Assembly (NCBI RefSeq): GCF_050948215.1
Contig: NW_027488719.1
Coordinates: 62,001 to 126,000 of the forward strand
Reading direction: 5' to 3'
Source of the DNA: Halictus rubicundus
Lineage: Eukaryota; Arthropoda; Insecta; Hymenoptera; Halictidae
DNA length: 64,000 nucleotides
The notes beneath the pieces were generated by a model, which saw nothing but the letters and a program-made list of their open reading frames with translations, ran no database searches and had not been told where the DNA came from. Shown here in pieces: positions 9,087 to 24,500 of the stretch. A program made the translations under genes and the position numbers. How positions within the stretch are numbered: the stretch's first letter is position 1; each line of letters starts with the position of its first letter.

Positions 9087-11339
9087 GATAGGATTGAGGA
9101 TATTATGGGATAGAGGATAGGATAGGATAGGATAGGATAGAGGATAGGATAGGATAGAGGATAGGATAGGATAGAGGATAGGATAGGATAGAGGATAGGA
9201 TAGGATAGAGGATATGATAGGCTAGGATAGAGGATAGGATAGGATTGAGGATAGGATAGGATAGAGGATAGGATAGGATTGAGGATAGCATAGGATTGAG
9301 GATAGGATAGGATAGAGGATAGGATAGGATAGAGGATAGGATAGGATAGAGGATAGGATAGGATAGAGGATAGGATAGGATTGAGGATAGGATAGGATAG
9401 AGGATAGGATAGGATTGAGGATAGCATAGGATTGAGGATAGGATAGGATAGAGAATAGGATAGGATAGAGGATAGGATAGGATAGAGGATAGGATAGAGG
9501 ATAGGATAGAGGATTGGATAGGATTGAGGATATTATGGGATAGAGGATAGGATAGGATAGGATAGGATAGAGGATAGGATAGGATAGAGGATAGGATAGG
9601 ATAGAGGATAGGATAGGGTAGAGGATAGGATAAGATAGAGGATAGGATAGGGTAGAGGATAGGATAAGATAGAGGATAGGATAGAATAGAGTACAGGATA
9701 GTATAGAGGATAAGATAATATAGAGAATAGGACAGGATAGAGGATAGGATAGGATTGAGGATACGATACGATGGAGGATAGGATAGGAAAGAGTGTAGGA
9801 AAGAGAATTGGATGGGATAGAGGATACGATACGATAGAGGAGGGGATAGGATAGAGGATAAGATAGGGTAGAGGATAGGATAAGATAGAGGATAGGATAG
9901 GGTAGAGGATAGGATAAGATAGAGGATAGGATAGAATAGAGTACAGGATAGTATAGAGGATAAGATAATATAGAGAATAGGACAGGATAGAGGATAGGAT
10001 AGGATTGAGGATACGATACGATGGAGGATAGGATAGGATAGAGTGTAGGAAAGAGAATTGGATGGGATAGAGGATACGATACGATAGAGGAGGGGATAGG
10101 ATAGAGGATAAGATAATATAGAGAATAGGATAGGATAGAGGATAGGATAGGATAGAGGATAGGATAGGATAGAGGATAGGATAGGATAGTGGATAGGATA
10201 GGATAGAGGATAGGATAGGATAGAGGATAGCATAGGATTGAGAATAGGATAGGATAGCATAGGATTGAGGATAGGATAGGATAGAGAATAGGATAGGATA
10301 GAGGATAGGATAGGATAGAGGATTGGATAGGATTGAGGATATTATGGGATAGAGGATAGGATAGGATAGGATAGGATAGGATATAATAGAGGATAGGATA
10401 GGATAAAGGATATGATAGGATAGAGGATAGGATAGGATAGAGGATAGGATAGGACAGAGGATAGGATAGGATAGAGGATAGGATTGGACAGAGGATAGGA
10501 TAGGATAGAGGATATGATAGGCTAGGATAGAGGATAGGATAGGACAGAGGATAGGATAGGATAGAGGATATGATAGGCTAGGATAGAGGATAGGATAGGA
10601 TTGAGGATAGGATAGGATAGAGGATAGGATAGGATTGAGGATAGCATAGGATTGAGGATAGGATAGGATAGAGAATAGGATAGGATAGAGGATGGGATAG
10701 GACAGAGGATAGGATAGGATAGAGGATAGAATAGGATAGAGGATAGGATAGGATAGAGGATAGGATAGAGGATAGGACAGGATAGAGGATAGGATAGGAT
10801 AGAGGATAGGATAGGATAGAGGATATGATAGTATAGAGAATAGAATGGGATAGAGGATGGGATAGGATTGAGGATAGGATAGGATAGATGATAGGATAGG
10901 GTAGAGGATAGGATAAGATAGAGGATAGGATAGAATAGAGTACAGGATAGTATAGAGGATAAGATAATATAGAGAATAGGACAGGATAGAGGATAGGATA
11001 GGATTGAGGATACGATACGATGGAGGATAGGATAGGATAGAGGGTAGGAAAGAGAATTGGATGTGATAGAGGATACGATACGATAGAGGAGGGGATAGGA
11101 TAGAGGATAAGATAATATAGAGAATAGGATAGGATAGAGGATAGGACAGGATAGAGGATAGGATAGGATAGAGGATAGGATAGGATAGAGGATAGGATAG
11201 GATAGAGGATATGATAGGCTAGGATAGAGGATAGGATAGGATTGAGGATAGGATAGGATAGAGGATAGGATAGGATTGAGGATAGCATAGGATTGAGGAT
11301 AGGATAGGATAGAGAATAGGATAGGATAGAGGATAGGAT

Positions 11340-13349
11340 AGGATAGATAATAGGATAGAGGATTGGATAGGATTGAGGATATCAAGGGATAGAGGATAGG
11401 ATAGGATAGGATAGGATATGATATAATAGATAATTGGATAGGATTGAGGATATTAAGGGATAGAGGATAATATAGGATAGGATAGGATAGGATATAATAA
11501 AGGATTGGATAGGATTGAGGATATAAAGGGATAGAGGATAGGATAGGATAAGATAGGATAGGATATTATAGAGGATAGGATAGGATAAAGGATATGATAG
11601 GATAGAGGATAGGATAGAATAGAGTATAGGATAGGATAGAGGATAGGATAGGATTGAGGATAGGATAGGATAGATGATAGGATAGAGGATTGGATGGGAT
11701 AGAGGATACGATACGATAGAGGATAGGATAGGATAGAGGATGGGATAGGACAGAGGATAGGATAGGATAGAGGATAGGATAGGATAGAGGATATGATAGG
11801 CTAGGATAGAGGATAGGATAGGACAGAGGATAGGATAGGATAGAGGATATGATAGGCTAGGATAGAGGATAGGATAGGATTGAGGATAGGATAGGATAGA
11901 GGATAGGATAGGATTGAGCATAACATAGGATTGAGGATAGGATAGGATAGCGGGTAGGATAGAGAATTGAATAGGATTGAGGATATTATGGGATACAGGA
12001 TAGGATAGGATAGGATAGGATAGAGGATAGGATAGGATATGTGATATTATAGGATGGAGGATACGATATTATAGAGGATAGGATAAGATAGAGGATAGGA
12101 TAGAATAGAGTACAGGATAGTATAGAGTATAAGATAATATAGAGAATAGGATAGGATAGAGGATAGGACAGGCTAGGATAGAGGATAGGATAGGATTGAG
12201 GATAGCATAGGATTGAGGATAGGATAGAGGATTGGATAGGATAGAGGATACGATACGATAGAGGATAGGATAGGATAGTGGGTAGGAAAGAGAATTGGAT
12301 GGGATAGAGGATACGATACGATAGAGGATAGGATAGGATAGAGGATGGGATAGGACAGAGGATAGGATAGGATAGAGGATAGAATAGGATAGAGGATAGA
12401 ATACGATTGAGGATAGGATAGGATAGAGGATAGGATAGGATTGAGGATAGGATAGGATTGAGGATAGGATAGGATAGAGGATAGGATAGGATAGATGAGA
12501 GGATAGAGGATTGGATAGGATAGAGGATACGATACGATAGAGGATAGGATAAGATAGAGGGTAGGATAGAGAATTGAATAGGATTGAGGATATTATGGGA
12601 TAGAGGATAGGATAGGATAGGATAGAGGATAGGATAGGATAGGGGATAGGATAGGATAGAGGATAGGATAGGATAGAGGATAGGATAGAATAGAGTACAG
12701 GATAGGATAGAGGATAGGACAGGATAGAGGATAGGATAGGATAGAGGATAGGATTGGATAGAGGATAGGATAGGATAGAGGATAAGATAATATAGAGAAT
12801 AGGATAGGATAGAGGATAGGACAGGATAGAGGATAGGATAGGATAGAGGATAGGATAGGATAGAGGATAGGATAGTATAGAGAATAGAATGGGATAGAGG
12901 ATAGGATAGGATTGAGGATAGGATAGGATAGATGATAGGATAGGGTAGAGGATAGGATAAGATAGAGGATAGGATAGAGTAGAGTACAGGATAGTATAGA
13001 GGATAAGATAATATAGAGAATAGGACAGGATAGAGGATAGGATAGGATTGAGGATACGATACGATGGAGGATAGGATAGGATAGAGGGTAGGAAAGAGAA
13101 TTGGATGGGATAGAGGATACGATACGATAGAGGAGGGGATAGGATAGAGGATAAGATAATATAGAGAATAGGATAGGATAGAGGATAGGACAGGATAGAG
13201 GATAGGATAGGATAGAGGATAGGATAGGATAGAGGATAGGATAGGATAGAGGATAGGATAGGATAGAGGATATGATAGGCTAGGATAGAGGATAGGATAG
13301 GATTGAGGATAGGATAGGATAGAGGATAGGATAGGATTGAGGATAGCAT
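11340..13349. repeat. Satellite segment duplicated at about 16465-18500
   Basis: This ~2-kb stretch and the one about 5.13-5.15 kb downstream share the same order of rare variants: ATCAAGGGATAGAGG, GATAATTGG, AGCGGGTAGGATAGAGAATT, and ATATGTGATATTATAGG. Their minus-strand translations over more than 400 codons differ at only a few residues. This is a local segmental duplication within the satellite, with small indels shifting the offset. Confidence 0.8.
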
Positions 13350-16300
13350 AGGATTGAGGATAGGATAGGATAGAGAATAGGATAGGATAGAGGATAGGAT
13401 AGGATAGAGGATAGGATAGAGGATAGGATAGGATAAAGGATATGATAGGATAGAGGATAGGATAGAATAGAGTATAGGATAGGATAGAGGATAGGATAGG
13501 ATTGAGGATAGGATAGGATAGATGATAGGATAGAGGATTGGATGGGATAGAGGATACGATACGATAGAGGATAGGATAGGATAGAGGATGGGATAGGACA
13601 GAGGATAGGATAGGATAGAGGATAGGATAGGATAGAGGATATGATAGGCTAGGATAGAGGCTAGGATAGGACAGAGGATAGGATAGGATAGAGGATATGA
13701 TAGGCTAGGATAGAGGATAGGATAGGATTGAGGATAGGATAGGATAGAGGATAGGATAGGATTGAGGATAGCATAGGATTGAGGATAGGATAGGATAGAG
13801 AATAGGATAGGATAGAGGATAGGATAGAGGATAGGATAGAGGATTGGATAGGATTGAGGATATTATGGGATAGAGGATAGGATAGGATAGGATAGGATAG
13901 AGGATAGGATAGGATAGAGGATAGGATAGGATATATGATACTATAGGATGGAAGATACGATATTATAGAGGATAGTATAGGATAGAGGGTAGGATAGGGT
14001 AGAGGATAAGATAGGATAGAGGATAGGATAGGATAGAGGATGGATAGAGGATAGGATAGAGGATTGGATAGAATTGAGGATATTATGGGATAGAGGATAG
14101 GATATGATAGGCTAGGATAGAGGATAGGATAGGATTGAGGATAGGATAGGATAGAGGATAGGATAGGATTGAGGATAGCATAGGATTGAGGATAGGATAG
14201 GATAGAGAATAGGATAGGATAGAGGATAGGATTGGATAGAGGATAGAATAGAGGATAGGTTAGGATAGAGGATAGGATAGGATCGAGGATAGGATTTGAC
14301 AGAGGATAGGATAGGATAGAGGATAGGATAGGATAGAGGACAGGATAGGATAGAGAATAGAATAAGATAGAGGATAGGATATGATTGAGGATAGGATAGG
14401 ATAGAGGATAGGATAGGATAGAGGATAGGATAGAATAGAGAATAGAATAGGATAGAGGATATGATAGGATTGAGGATAGGATAGGATAGATGATAGGATA
14501 GAGGATTGGATAGGATAGAGGATAGGATAGGATTGAGGATAGGATAGGATAGATGATAGGATAGAGGATTGGATAGGATAGAGGATACGATACGATACAG
14601 GATAGGATAGGATAGAGGGTAGGAAAGAGAATTGGATGGGATAGAGGATACGATACGATAGAGCTGGGGATAGGATAGAGGATGGGATAGGACAGAGGAT
14701 AGAATAGGATAGAGGATAGGATAGGATTGAGGATAGGATAGGATAGCGGGTAGGATAGAGAATTGAATAGGATTGAGGATATTATGGGATACAGGATAGG
14801 ATAGGATAGGATAGGATAGAGGATAGGATAGGATATGTGATATTATAGGATGGAGGATACGATATTATAGAGGATAGGATAGGGTAGAGGATAGGATAAG
14901 ATAGAGGATAGGATAGAATAGAGTACAGGATAGTATAGAGTATAAGATAATATAGAGAATAGGATAGGATAGAGGATAGGACAGGCTAGGACAGAGGATA
15001 GGATAGGATTGAGGATAGCATAGGATTGAGGATAGGATAGAGGATTGGATAGGATAGAGGATACGATACGATAGAGGATAGGATAGGATAGTGGGTAGGA
15101 AAGAGAATTGGATGGGTTAGAGGATACGATACGATAGAGGATAGGATAGGATAGAGGATGGGATAGGACAGAGGATAGGATAGGATAGAGGATAGAATAG
15201 GATAGAGGATAGGATAGGATAGATGAGAGGATAGAGGATTGGATAGGATAGAGGATACGATACGATAGAGGATAGGATAAGATAGAGGGTAGGATAGAGA
15301 ATTGAATAGGATTGAGGATATTATGGGATAGAGGATAGGATAGGATAGGATAGGATAGAGGATAGGATAGGATAGGGGATTGGATAGGATAGAGGATAGG
15401 ATAGGATAGAGGATAGGATAGAATAGAGTACAGGATAGGATAGAGGATAGGACAGGATAGAGGATAGGATAGGATAGAGGATAGGATAGGATAGAAGATA
15501 GGATAGTATAGAGAATAGAATAGGATAGAGGATAGGATAGGATTGAGGATAGGATAGGATAGATGATAGGATAGAGGATTGGATAGGATAGAGGATACGA
15601 TACGATAGAGGATAGGATAGGATAGTGGGTAGGAAAGAGAATTGGATGGGATAGAGGATACGATACGATAGAGGAGGGGATAGGATAGAGGATGGGATAG
15701 GACAGAGGATAGGATAGGATAGAGGATAGAATAGGATAGAGGATAGGATAGGATAGAGGATAGGATAGAGGATAGGACAGGATAGAGGATAGGATAGGAT
15801 AGAGGATAGGATAGGATAGAGGATATGATAGTATAGAGAATAGAATGGGATAGAGGATGGGATAGGATTGAGGATAGGATAGGATAGATGATAGGATAGG
15901 GTAGAGGATAGGATAAGATAGAGGATATGATAGGCTAGGATAGAGGATAGGATAGGATTGAGGATAGGATAGGATAGAGGATAGGATAGGATAGAGGATA
16001 TGATAGGCTAGGATAGAGGATAGGATAGGACAGAGGATAGGATAGGATAGAGGATATGATAGGCTAGGATAGAGTACAGGATAGTATAGAGGATAAGATA
16101 ATATAGAGAATAGGACAGGATAGAGGATAGGATAGGATTGAGGATACGATACGATGGAGGATAGGATAGGATAGAGGGTAGGAAAGAGAATTGGATGTGA
16201 TAGAGGATACGATACGATAGAGGAGGGGATAGGATAGAGGATAAGATAATATAGAGAATAGGATAGGATAGAGGATAGGACAGGATAGAGGATAGGATAG

Positions 16301-16464
16301 GATAGAGGATAGGATAGGATAGAGGATAGGATAGGATAGAGGATATGATAGGCTAGGATAGAGGATAGGATAGGATTGAGGATAGGATAGGATAGAGGAT
16401 AGGATAGGATTGAGGATAGCATAGGATTGAGGATAGGATAGGATAGAGAATAGGATAGGATAGA

Positions 16465-18500
16465 GGATAGGATAGGATAGATAATAGGATAGAGGATTGG
16501 ATAGGATTGAGGATATCAAGGGATAGAGGAAAGGATAGGATAGGATAGGATAGGATATAATAGATAATTGGATAGGATTGAGGATATTAAGGGATAGAGG
16601 ATAATATAGGATAGGATAGGATAGGATATAATAGAGGATTGGATAGGATTGAGGATATAAAGGGATAGAGGATAGGATAGGATAAGATAGGATAGGATAT
16701 TATAGAGGATAGGATAGGATAAAGGATATGATAGGATAGAGGATAGGATAGAATAGAGTATAGGATAGGATAGAGGATAGGATAGGATTGAGGATAGGAT
16801 AGGATAGATGATAGGATAGAGGATTGGATGGGATAGAGGATACGATACGATAGAGGATAGGATAGGATAGAGGATGGGATAGGACAGAGGATAGGATAGG
16901 ATAGAGGATAGGATAGGATAGAGGATATGATAGGCTAGGATAGAGGATAGGATAGGACAGAGGATAGGATAGGATAGAGGATATGATAGGCTAGGATAGA
17001 GGATAGGATAGGATTGAGGATAGGATAGGATAGAGGATAGGATAGGATTGAGGATAGCATAGGATTGAGGATAGGATAGGATAGCGGGTAGGATAGAGAA
17101 TTGAATAGGATTGAGGATATTATGGGATACAGGATAGGATAGGATAGGATAGGATAGAGGATAGGATAGGATATGTGATATTATAGGATGGAGGATACGA
17201 TATTATAGAGGATAGGATAGGGTAGAGGATAGGATAAGATAGAGGATAGGATAGAATAGAGTACAGGATAGTATAGAGTATAAGATAATATAGAGAATAG
17301 GATAGGATAGAGGATAGGACAGGCTAGGATAGAGGATAGGATAGGATTGAGGATAGCATAGGATTGAGGATAGGATAGAGGATTGGATAGGATAGAGGAT
17401 ACGATACGATAGAGGATAGGATAGGATAGTGGGTAGGAAAGAGAATTGGATGGGATAGAGGATACGAAACGATAGAGGATAGGATAGGATAGAGGATGGG
17501 ATAGGACAGAGGATAGGATAGGATAGAGGATAGAATAGGATAGAGGATAGAATAGGATTGAGGATAGGATAGGATAGAGGATAGGATAGGATTGAGGATA
17601 GGATAGGATTGAGGATAGGATAGGATAGAGGATAGGATAGGATAGATGAGAGGATAGAGGATTGGATAGGATAGAGGATACGATACGATAGAGGATAGGA
17701 TAAGATAGAGGGTAGGATAGAGAATTGAATAGGATTGAGGATATTATGGGATAGAGGATAGGATAGGATAGGATAGAGGATAGGATAGGATAGGGGATAG
17801 GATAGGATAGAGGATAGGATAGGATAGAGGATAGGATAGAATAGAGTACAGGATAGGATAGAGGATAGGACAGGATAGAGGATAGGATAGGATAGAGGAT
17901 AGGATTGGATAGAGGATAGGATAGGATAGAGGATAAGATAATATAGAGAATAGGATAGGATAGAGGATAGGACAGGATAGAGGATAGGATAGGATAGAGG
18001 ATAGGATAGGATAGAGGATAGGATAGTATAGAGAATAGAATGGGATAGAGGATAGGATAGGATTGAGGATAGGATAGGATAGATGATAGGATAGGGTAGA
18101 GGATAGGATAAGATAGAGGATAGGATAGAGTAGAGTACAGGATAGTATAGAGGATAAGATAATATAGAGAATAGGACAGGATAGAGGATAGGATAGGATT
18201 GAGGATACGATACGATGGAGGATAGGATAGGATAGAGGGTAGGAAAGAGAATTGGATGGGATAGAGGATACGATACGATAGAGGAGGGGATAGGATAGAG
18301 GATAAGATAATATAGACAATAGGATAGGATAGAGGATAGGACAGGATAGAGGATAGGATAGGATAGAGGATAGGATAGGATAGAGGATAGGATAGGATAG
18401 AGGATAGGATAGGATAGAGGATATGATAGGCTAGGATAGAGGATAGGATAGGATTGAGGATAGGATAGGATAGAGGATAGGATAGGATTGAGGATAGCAT
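16465..18500. repeat. Second copy of the ~2-kb satellite segment
   Basis: Counterpart of 11340-13349, with the same succession of rare unit variants. The two copies differ by scattered substitutions and by an extra run near 17200. The local duplication suggests unequal exchange or replication slippage on a kilobase scale. Confidence 0.8.
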
Positions 18501-21500
18501 AGGATTGAGGATAGGATAGGATAGAGAATAGGATAGGATAGAGGATAGGATAGGATAGAGGATAGGATAGAGGATAGGATAGAGGATTGGATAGGATTGA
18601 GGATATTATGGGATAGAGGATAGGATAGGATAGGATAGGATAGAGGATAGGATAGGATAGAGGATAGGATAGGATAGAGGATAGGATAGGATAGAGGATA
18701 GGATAGGATAGAGGATAGGATAGGATATATGATACTATAGGATGGAGGATACGATATTATAGAGGATAGTATAGGATAGAGGGTAGGATAGGGTAGAGGA
18801 TAAGATAGGATAGAGGATAGGATAGGATAGAGGATAGGATAGAGGATAGAATAGAGGATTGGATAGAATTGAGGATATTATGGGATAGAGGATAGGATAT
18901 GATAGGCTAGGATAGAGGATAGGATAGGATTGAGGATAGGATAGGATAGAGGATAGGATAGGATAGAGGACAGGATAGGATATATGATACTATAGGATGG
19001 AGGATACGATATTATAGAGGACAGGATAGGATATATGATATTATAGGATGGAGGATACGATATTATAGAGGATAGGATAGGATAGACGATAGGATAGGGG
19101 ATTGCATAGGATAGAGGATATGGTAGGATAGAGGATAGGATAGGATAGAGGATAGGATAGGACAGAGGATAGGATAGGATAGAGGATAGGATTGGACAGA
19201 GGATAGGATAGGATAGAGGATATGATAGGCTAGGATAGAGGATAGGATAGGACAGAGGATAGGATAGGATAGAGGATATGATAGGCTAGGATAGAGGATA
19301 GGATAGGATTGAGGATAGGATAGGATAGAGGATAGGATAGGATTGAGGATAGGATAGGATAGAGGATATGATAGTATAGGATAGAGGATAGGATAGGATA
19401 GAGGATAGGATAGGATAGAGGATAGGATAGGATAGAGGATAGGATAGGATAGAGGATAGGATAGGATATATGATACTATAGGATGGAGGATACGATATTA
19501 TAGAGGATAGTATAGGATAGAGGGTAGGATAGGGTAGAGGATAAGATAGGATAGAGGATAGGATAGGATAGAGGATAGGATAGAGGATTGGATGGGATAG
19601 AGGATACGATACGATAGAGGATAGGATAGGATAGAGGATGGGATAGGACAGAGGATAGGATAGGATTGAGGACAGGATAGGATAGAGGATAGGATAGGAT
19701 AGAGGATATGATAGGCTAGGATAGAGGATAGGATAGGACAGAGGATAGGATAGGATAGAGGATATGATAGGCTAGGATAGAGGATAGGATAGGATTGAGG
19801 ATAGGATAGGATAGAGGATAGGATAGGATTGAGGATAGCATAGGATTGAGGATAGGATAGGATAGAGAATAGGATAGGATAGAGGATAGGATAGGATAGA
19901 GGATAGGATAGAGGATAGGATAGAGGATTGGATAGGATTGAGGATATTATGGGATAGAGGATAGGATAGGATAGTATAGGATAGAGGATAGGATAGGATA
20001 GAGGATAGGATAGGATAGAGGATAGGATAGGATATATGATACTATAGGATGGAGGATACGATATTATAGAGGATAGTATAGGATAGAGGGTAGGATAGGG
20101 TAGAGGATAAGATAGGATAGAGGATAGGATAGGATAGAGGATAGGATAGAGGATAGGATAGAGGATTGGATAGAATTGAGGATATTATGGGATAGAGGAT
20201 AGGATATGATAGGCTAGGATAGAGGATAGGATAGGATTGAGGATAGGATAGGATAGAAGATAGGATAGGATTGAGGATAGCATAGGATTGAGGATAGGAT
20301 AGGATAGAGAATAGGATAGGATAGAGGATAGGATAGGATAGAGGATAGGATAGAGGATAGGTTAGGATAGAGGATAGGATAGGATCGAGGATAGGATTTG
20401 ACAGAGGATAGGATAGGATAGAGGATAGGATAGGATAGAGGACAGGATAGGATAGAGAATAGAATAACATAGAGGATAGGATAGGATTGAGGATAGGATA
20501 GGATAGAGGATAGGATAGGATAGAGGATAGGATAGAATAGAGAATAGAATAGGATAGAGGATCGGATAGGATTGAGGATAGGATAGGATAGATGATAGGA
20601 TAGAGGATTGGATAGGATAGAGGATACGATACGATAGAGGATAGGATAGGATAGAGGGTAGGATAGAGAATTGGATGGGATAGAGGAGACGATACGATAG
20701 AGGATAGGATAGGATAGAGGATGGGATTGGACTGAGGATAGGATAGGATAGAGGATAGAATAGGATAGAGGATAGGATAGGATTGAGGATAGGATAGGAT
20801 AGAGGATAGGATAGGATTGAGGATAGCATAGGATTGAGGATAGGATAGGATAGAGGATAGGATTGAGGATAGGATAGGATAGATGAAAGGATAGAGGATT
20901 GGATAGGATAGAGGATACGATACGATAGAGGATAGGATAAGATATAGGGTACGCTAGAGAATTGAATAGGATTGAGGATATTATGGGATAGAGGATAGGA
21001 TAGGATAGGATAGAGGATAGGATAGGATAGGGGATAGGATAGGATAGAGGATAGGATAGGATAGAGGATAGGATAGAATAGAGTACAGGATAGGATAGAG
21101 GATAGGACAGGATAGAGGATAGGATAGGATAGAGGATAGGATAGAGGATTGGATGGGATAGAGGATACGATACGATAGAGGATAGGATAGGATAGAGGAT
21201 GGGATAGGACAGAGGATAGGATAGGATAGAGGACAGGATAGGATAGAGGATAGGATAGGATAGAGGATATGATAGGCTAGGATAGAGGATAGGATAGGAC
21301 AGAGGATAGGATAGGATAGAGGATATGATAGGCTAGGATAGAGGATAGGATAGGATTGAGGATAGGATAGGATAGAGGATAGGATAGGATTGAGGATAGC
21401 ATAGGATTGAGGATAGGATAGGATAGAAAATAGGATAGGATAGAGGATAGGATAGGATAGAGGATAGGATAGAGGATAGGATAGAGGATTGGATAGGATT

Positions 21501-24500
21501 GAGGATATTATGGGATAGAGGATAGGATAGGATAGTATAGGATAGAGGATAGGATAGGATAGAGGATAGGATAGGATAGAGGATAGGATAGTATAGAGGA
21601 TAGGATAGGATATATGATACTATAGGATGGAGGATACGATATTATAGAGGATAGTATAGGATAGAGGGTAGGATAGGGTAGAGGATAAGATAGGATAGAG
21701 GATAGGATAGGATAGAGGATAGGATAGAGGATAGGATAGAGGATTGGATAGAATTGAGGATATTATGGGATAGAGGATAGGATACGATAGGCTAGGATAG
21801 AGGATAGGATAGGATTGAGGATAGGATAGGATAGAGGATAGGATAGGATTGAGGATAGCATAGGATTGAGGATAGGATAGGATAGAGAATAGGATAGGAT
21901 AGAGGATAGGATAGGATAGAGGATAGGATAGAGGATAGGTTAGGATAGAGGATAGGATAGGATCGAGGATAGGATTTGACAGAGGATAGGATAGGATAGA
22001 GGATAGGATAGGATAGAGGACAGGATAGGATAGAGAATAGAATAAGATAGAGGATAGGATAGGATTGAGGATAGGATAGGATAGAGGATAGGATAGGATA
22101 GAGGATAGGATAGAATAGAGAATAGAATAGGATAGAGGATCGGATAGGATTGAGGATAGGATAGGATAGATGATAGGATAGAGGATTGGATAGGATAGAG
22201 GATACGATACGATAGAGGATAGGATAGGATAGAGGGTAGGATAGAGGATGGGATAGGACAGAGGATAGGATAGGATAGAGGATAGAATAGGATAGAGGAT
22301 AGGATAGGATTGAGGATAGGATAGGATAGAGGATAGGATAGGATTGAGGATAGGATAGGATTGAGGATAGGATAGGATAGAGGATAGGATTGAGGATAGG
22401 ATAGGATAGATGAAAGGATAGAGGATTGGATAGGATAGAGGATACGATACGATAGAGGATAGGATAAGATATAGGGTACGCTAGAGAATTGAATAGGATT
22501 GAGGATATTATGGGATAGAGGATAGGATAGGATAGGATAGAGGATAGGATAGGATAGGGGATAGGATAGGATAGAGGATAGGATAGGATAGAGGATAGGA
22601 TAGAATAGAGTACAGGATAGGATAGTGGATAGGACAGGATAGAGGATAGGATAGGATAGAGGATAGGATAGGATAGAAGATAGGATAGTATAGAGAATAG
22701 AATAGGATAGAGGATAGGATAGGATTGAGGATAGGATAGGATAGATGATAGGATAGAGGATTGGATAGGATAGAGGATTGGATAGGATAGAGGATACGAT
22801 ACGATAGAGGATAGGATAGGATAGAGGGTAGGATAGAGAATTGGATGCAATAGAGGAGACGATACGATAGAGGATAGGATAGGATAGAGGATGGGATAGG
22901 ACAGAGGATAGGACAGGATAGAGGATAGAATAGGATAGAGGATAGGGTAGGATTGAGGATAGGATAGGATAGAGGATAGGATTGGATTGAGGATAGGATA
23001 GGATTGAGGATAGGATAGAGGATTGGATAGGATAGAGGATACGATACGATAGAGGATAGGATAGGATAGAGGGTAGGATAGAGAATTGGATGGGATAGAG
23101 GAGACGATACGATAGAGGATAGGATAGGATAGAGGATGGGATAGGACAGAGGATAGGACAGGATAGAGGATAGAATAGGATAGAGGATAGGGTAGGATTG
23201 AGGATAGGATAGGATAGAGGATAGGATAGGATTGAGGATAGGATAGGATTGAGGATAGGATAGGATAGAGGATAGGATAGGATTGAGGATAGGATAGGAT
23301 AGATGAAAGGATAGAGGATTGGATAGGATAGAGGATACGATACGATAGAGGATAGGATAAGATATAGGGTACGCTAGAGAATTGAATAGGATTGAGGATA
23401 TTATGGGATAGAGGATAGGATAGGATAGGATAGAGGATAGGATAGGATAGGGGATAGGATAGGATAGAGGATAGGATAGGATAGAGGATAGGATAGGATA
23501 GAAGATAGGATAGTATAGAGAATAGAATAGGATAGAGGATAGGATAGGATTGAGGATAGGATAGGATAGATGATAGGATAGAGGATTGGATAGGATAGAG
23601 GATACGATACGATAGAGGATAGGATAGGATAGAGGGTAGGAAAGAGAATTGGATGGGATAGAGGATACGATACGATAGAGGAGGGGATAGGATAGAGGAT
23701 GGGATAGGACAGAGGATAGAATAGGATAGAGGATAGGATAGGATTGAGGATAGGATAGGATAGCGGGTAGGATAGAGAATTGAATAGGAGTGAGGATATT
23801 ATGGGATACAGGATAGGATAGGATAGGATAGGATAGAGGATAGGATAGGATAGAGGATAGGATAGGATAGAGGATAGGATAGGATATGTGATATTATAGG
23901 ATGGAGGATACGATATTATAGAGGATAGGATAAGATATAGGGTACGCTAGAGAATTGAATAGGATTGAGGATATTATGGGATAGAGGATAGGATAGGATA
24001 GGATAGAGGATAGGATAGGATAGGGGATAGGATAGGATAGAGGATAGGATAGGATAGAGGATAGGATAGAATAGAGTACAGGATAGGATAGTGGATAGGA
24101 CAGGATAGAGGATAGGATAGGATAGAGGATAGGATAGGATAGAAGATAGGATAGTATAGAGAATAGAATAGGATAGAGGATAGGATAGGATTGAGGATAG
24201 GATAGGATAGATGATAGGATAGAGGATAGGATAGGATATATGATATTATAGGATGGAGGATACGATATTATAGAGGATAGGATAGGGTAGAGGATAGTAT
24301 AAGATAGAGCATAGGATAGGATAGAGGATAGGATAGGATAGAGGATAGGATAGGATAGAGGATAGGATAGAATAGAGAATAGAATAGGATAGAGGATAGG
24401 ATAGGATTGAGGATAGGATAGGATAGATGATAGGATAGAGGATTGGATAGGATAGAGGATACGATACGATAGAGGATAGGATAGGATAGAGGGTAGGATA

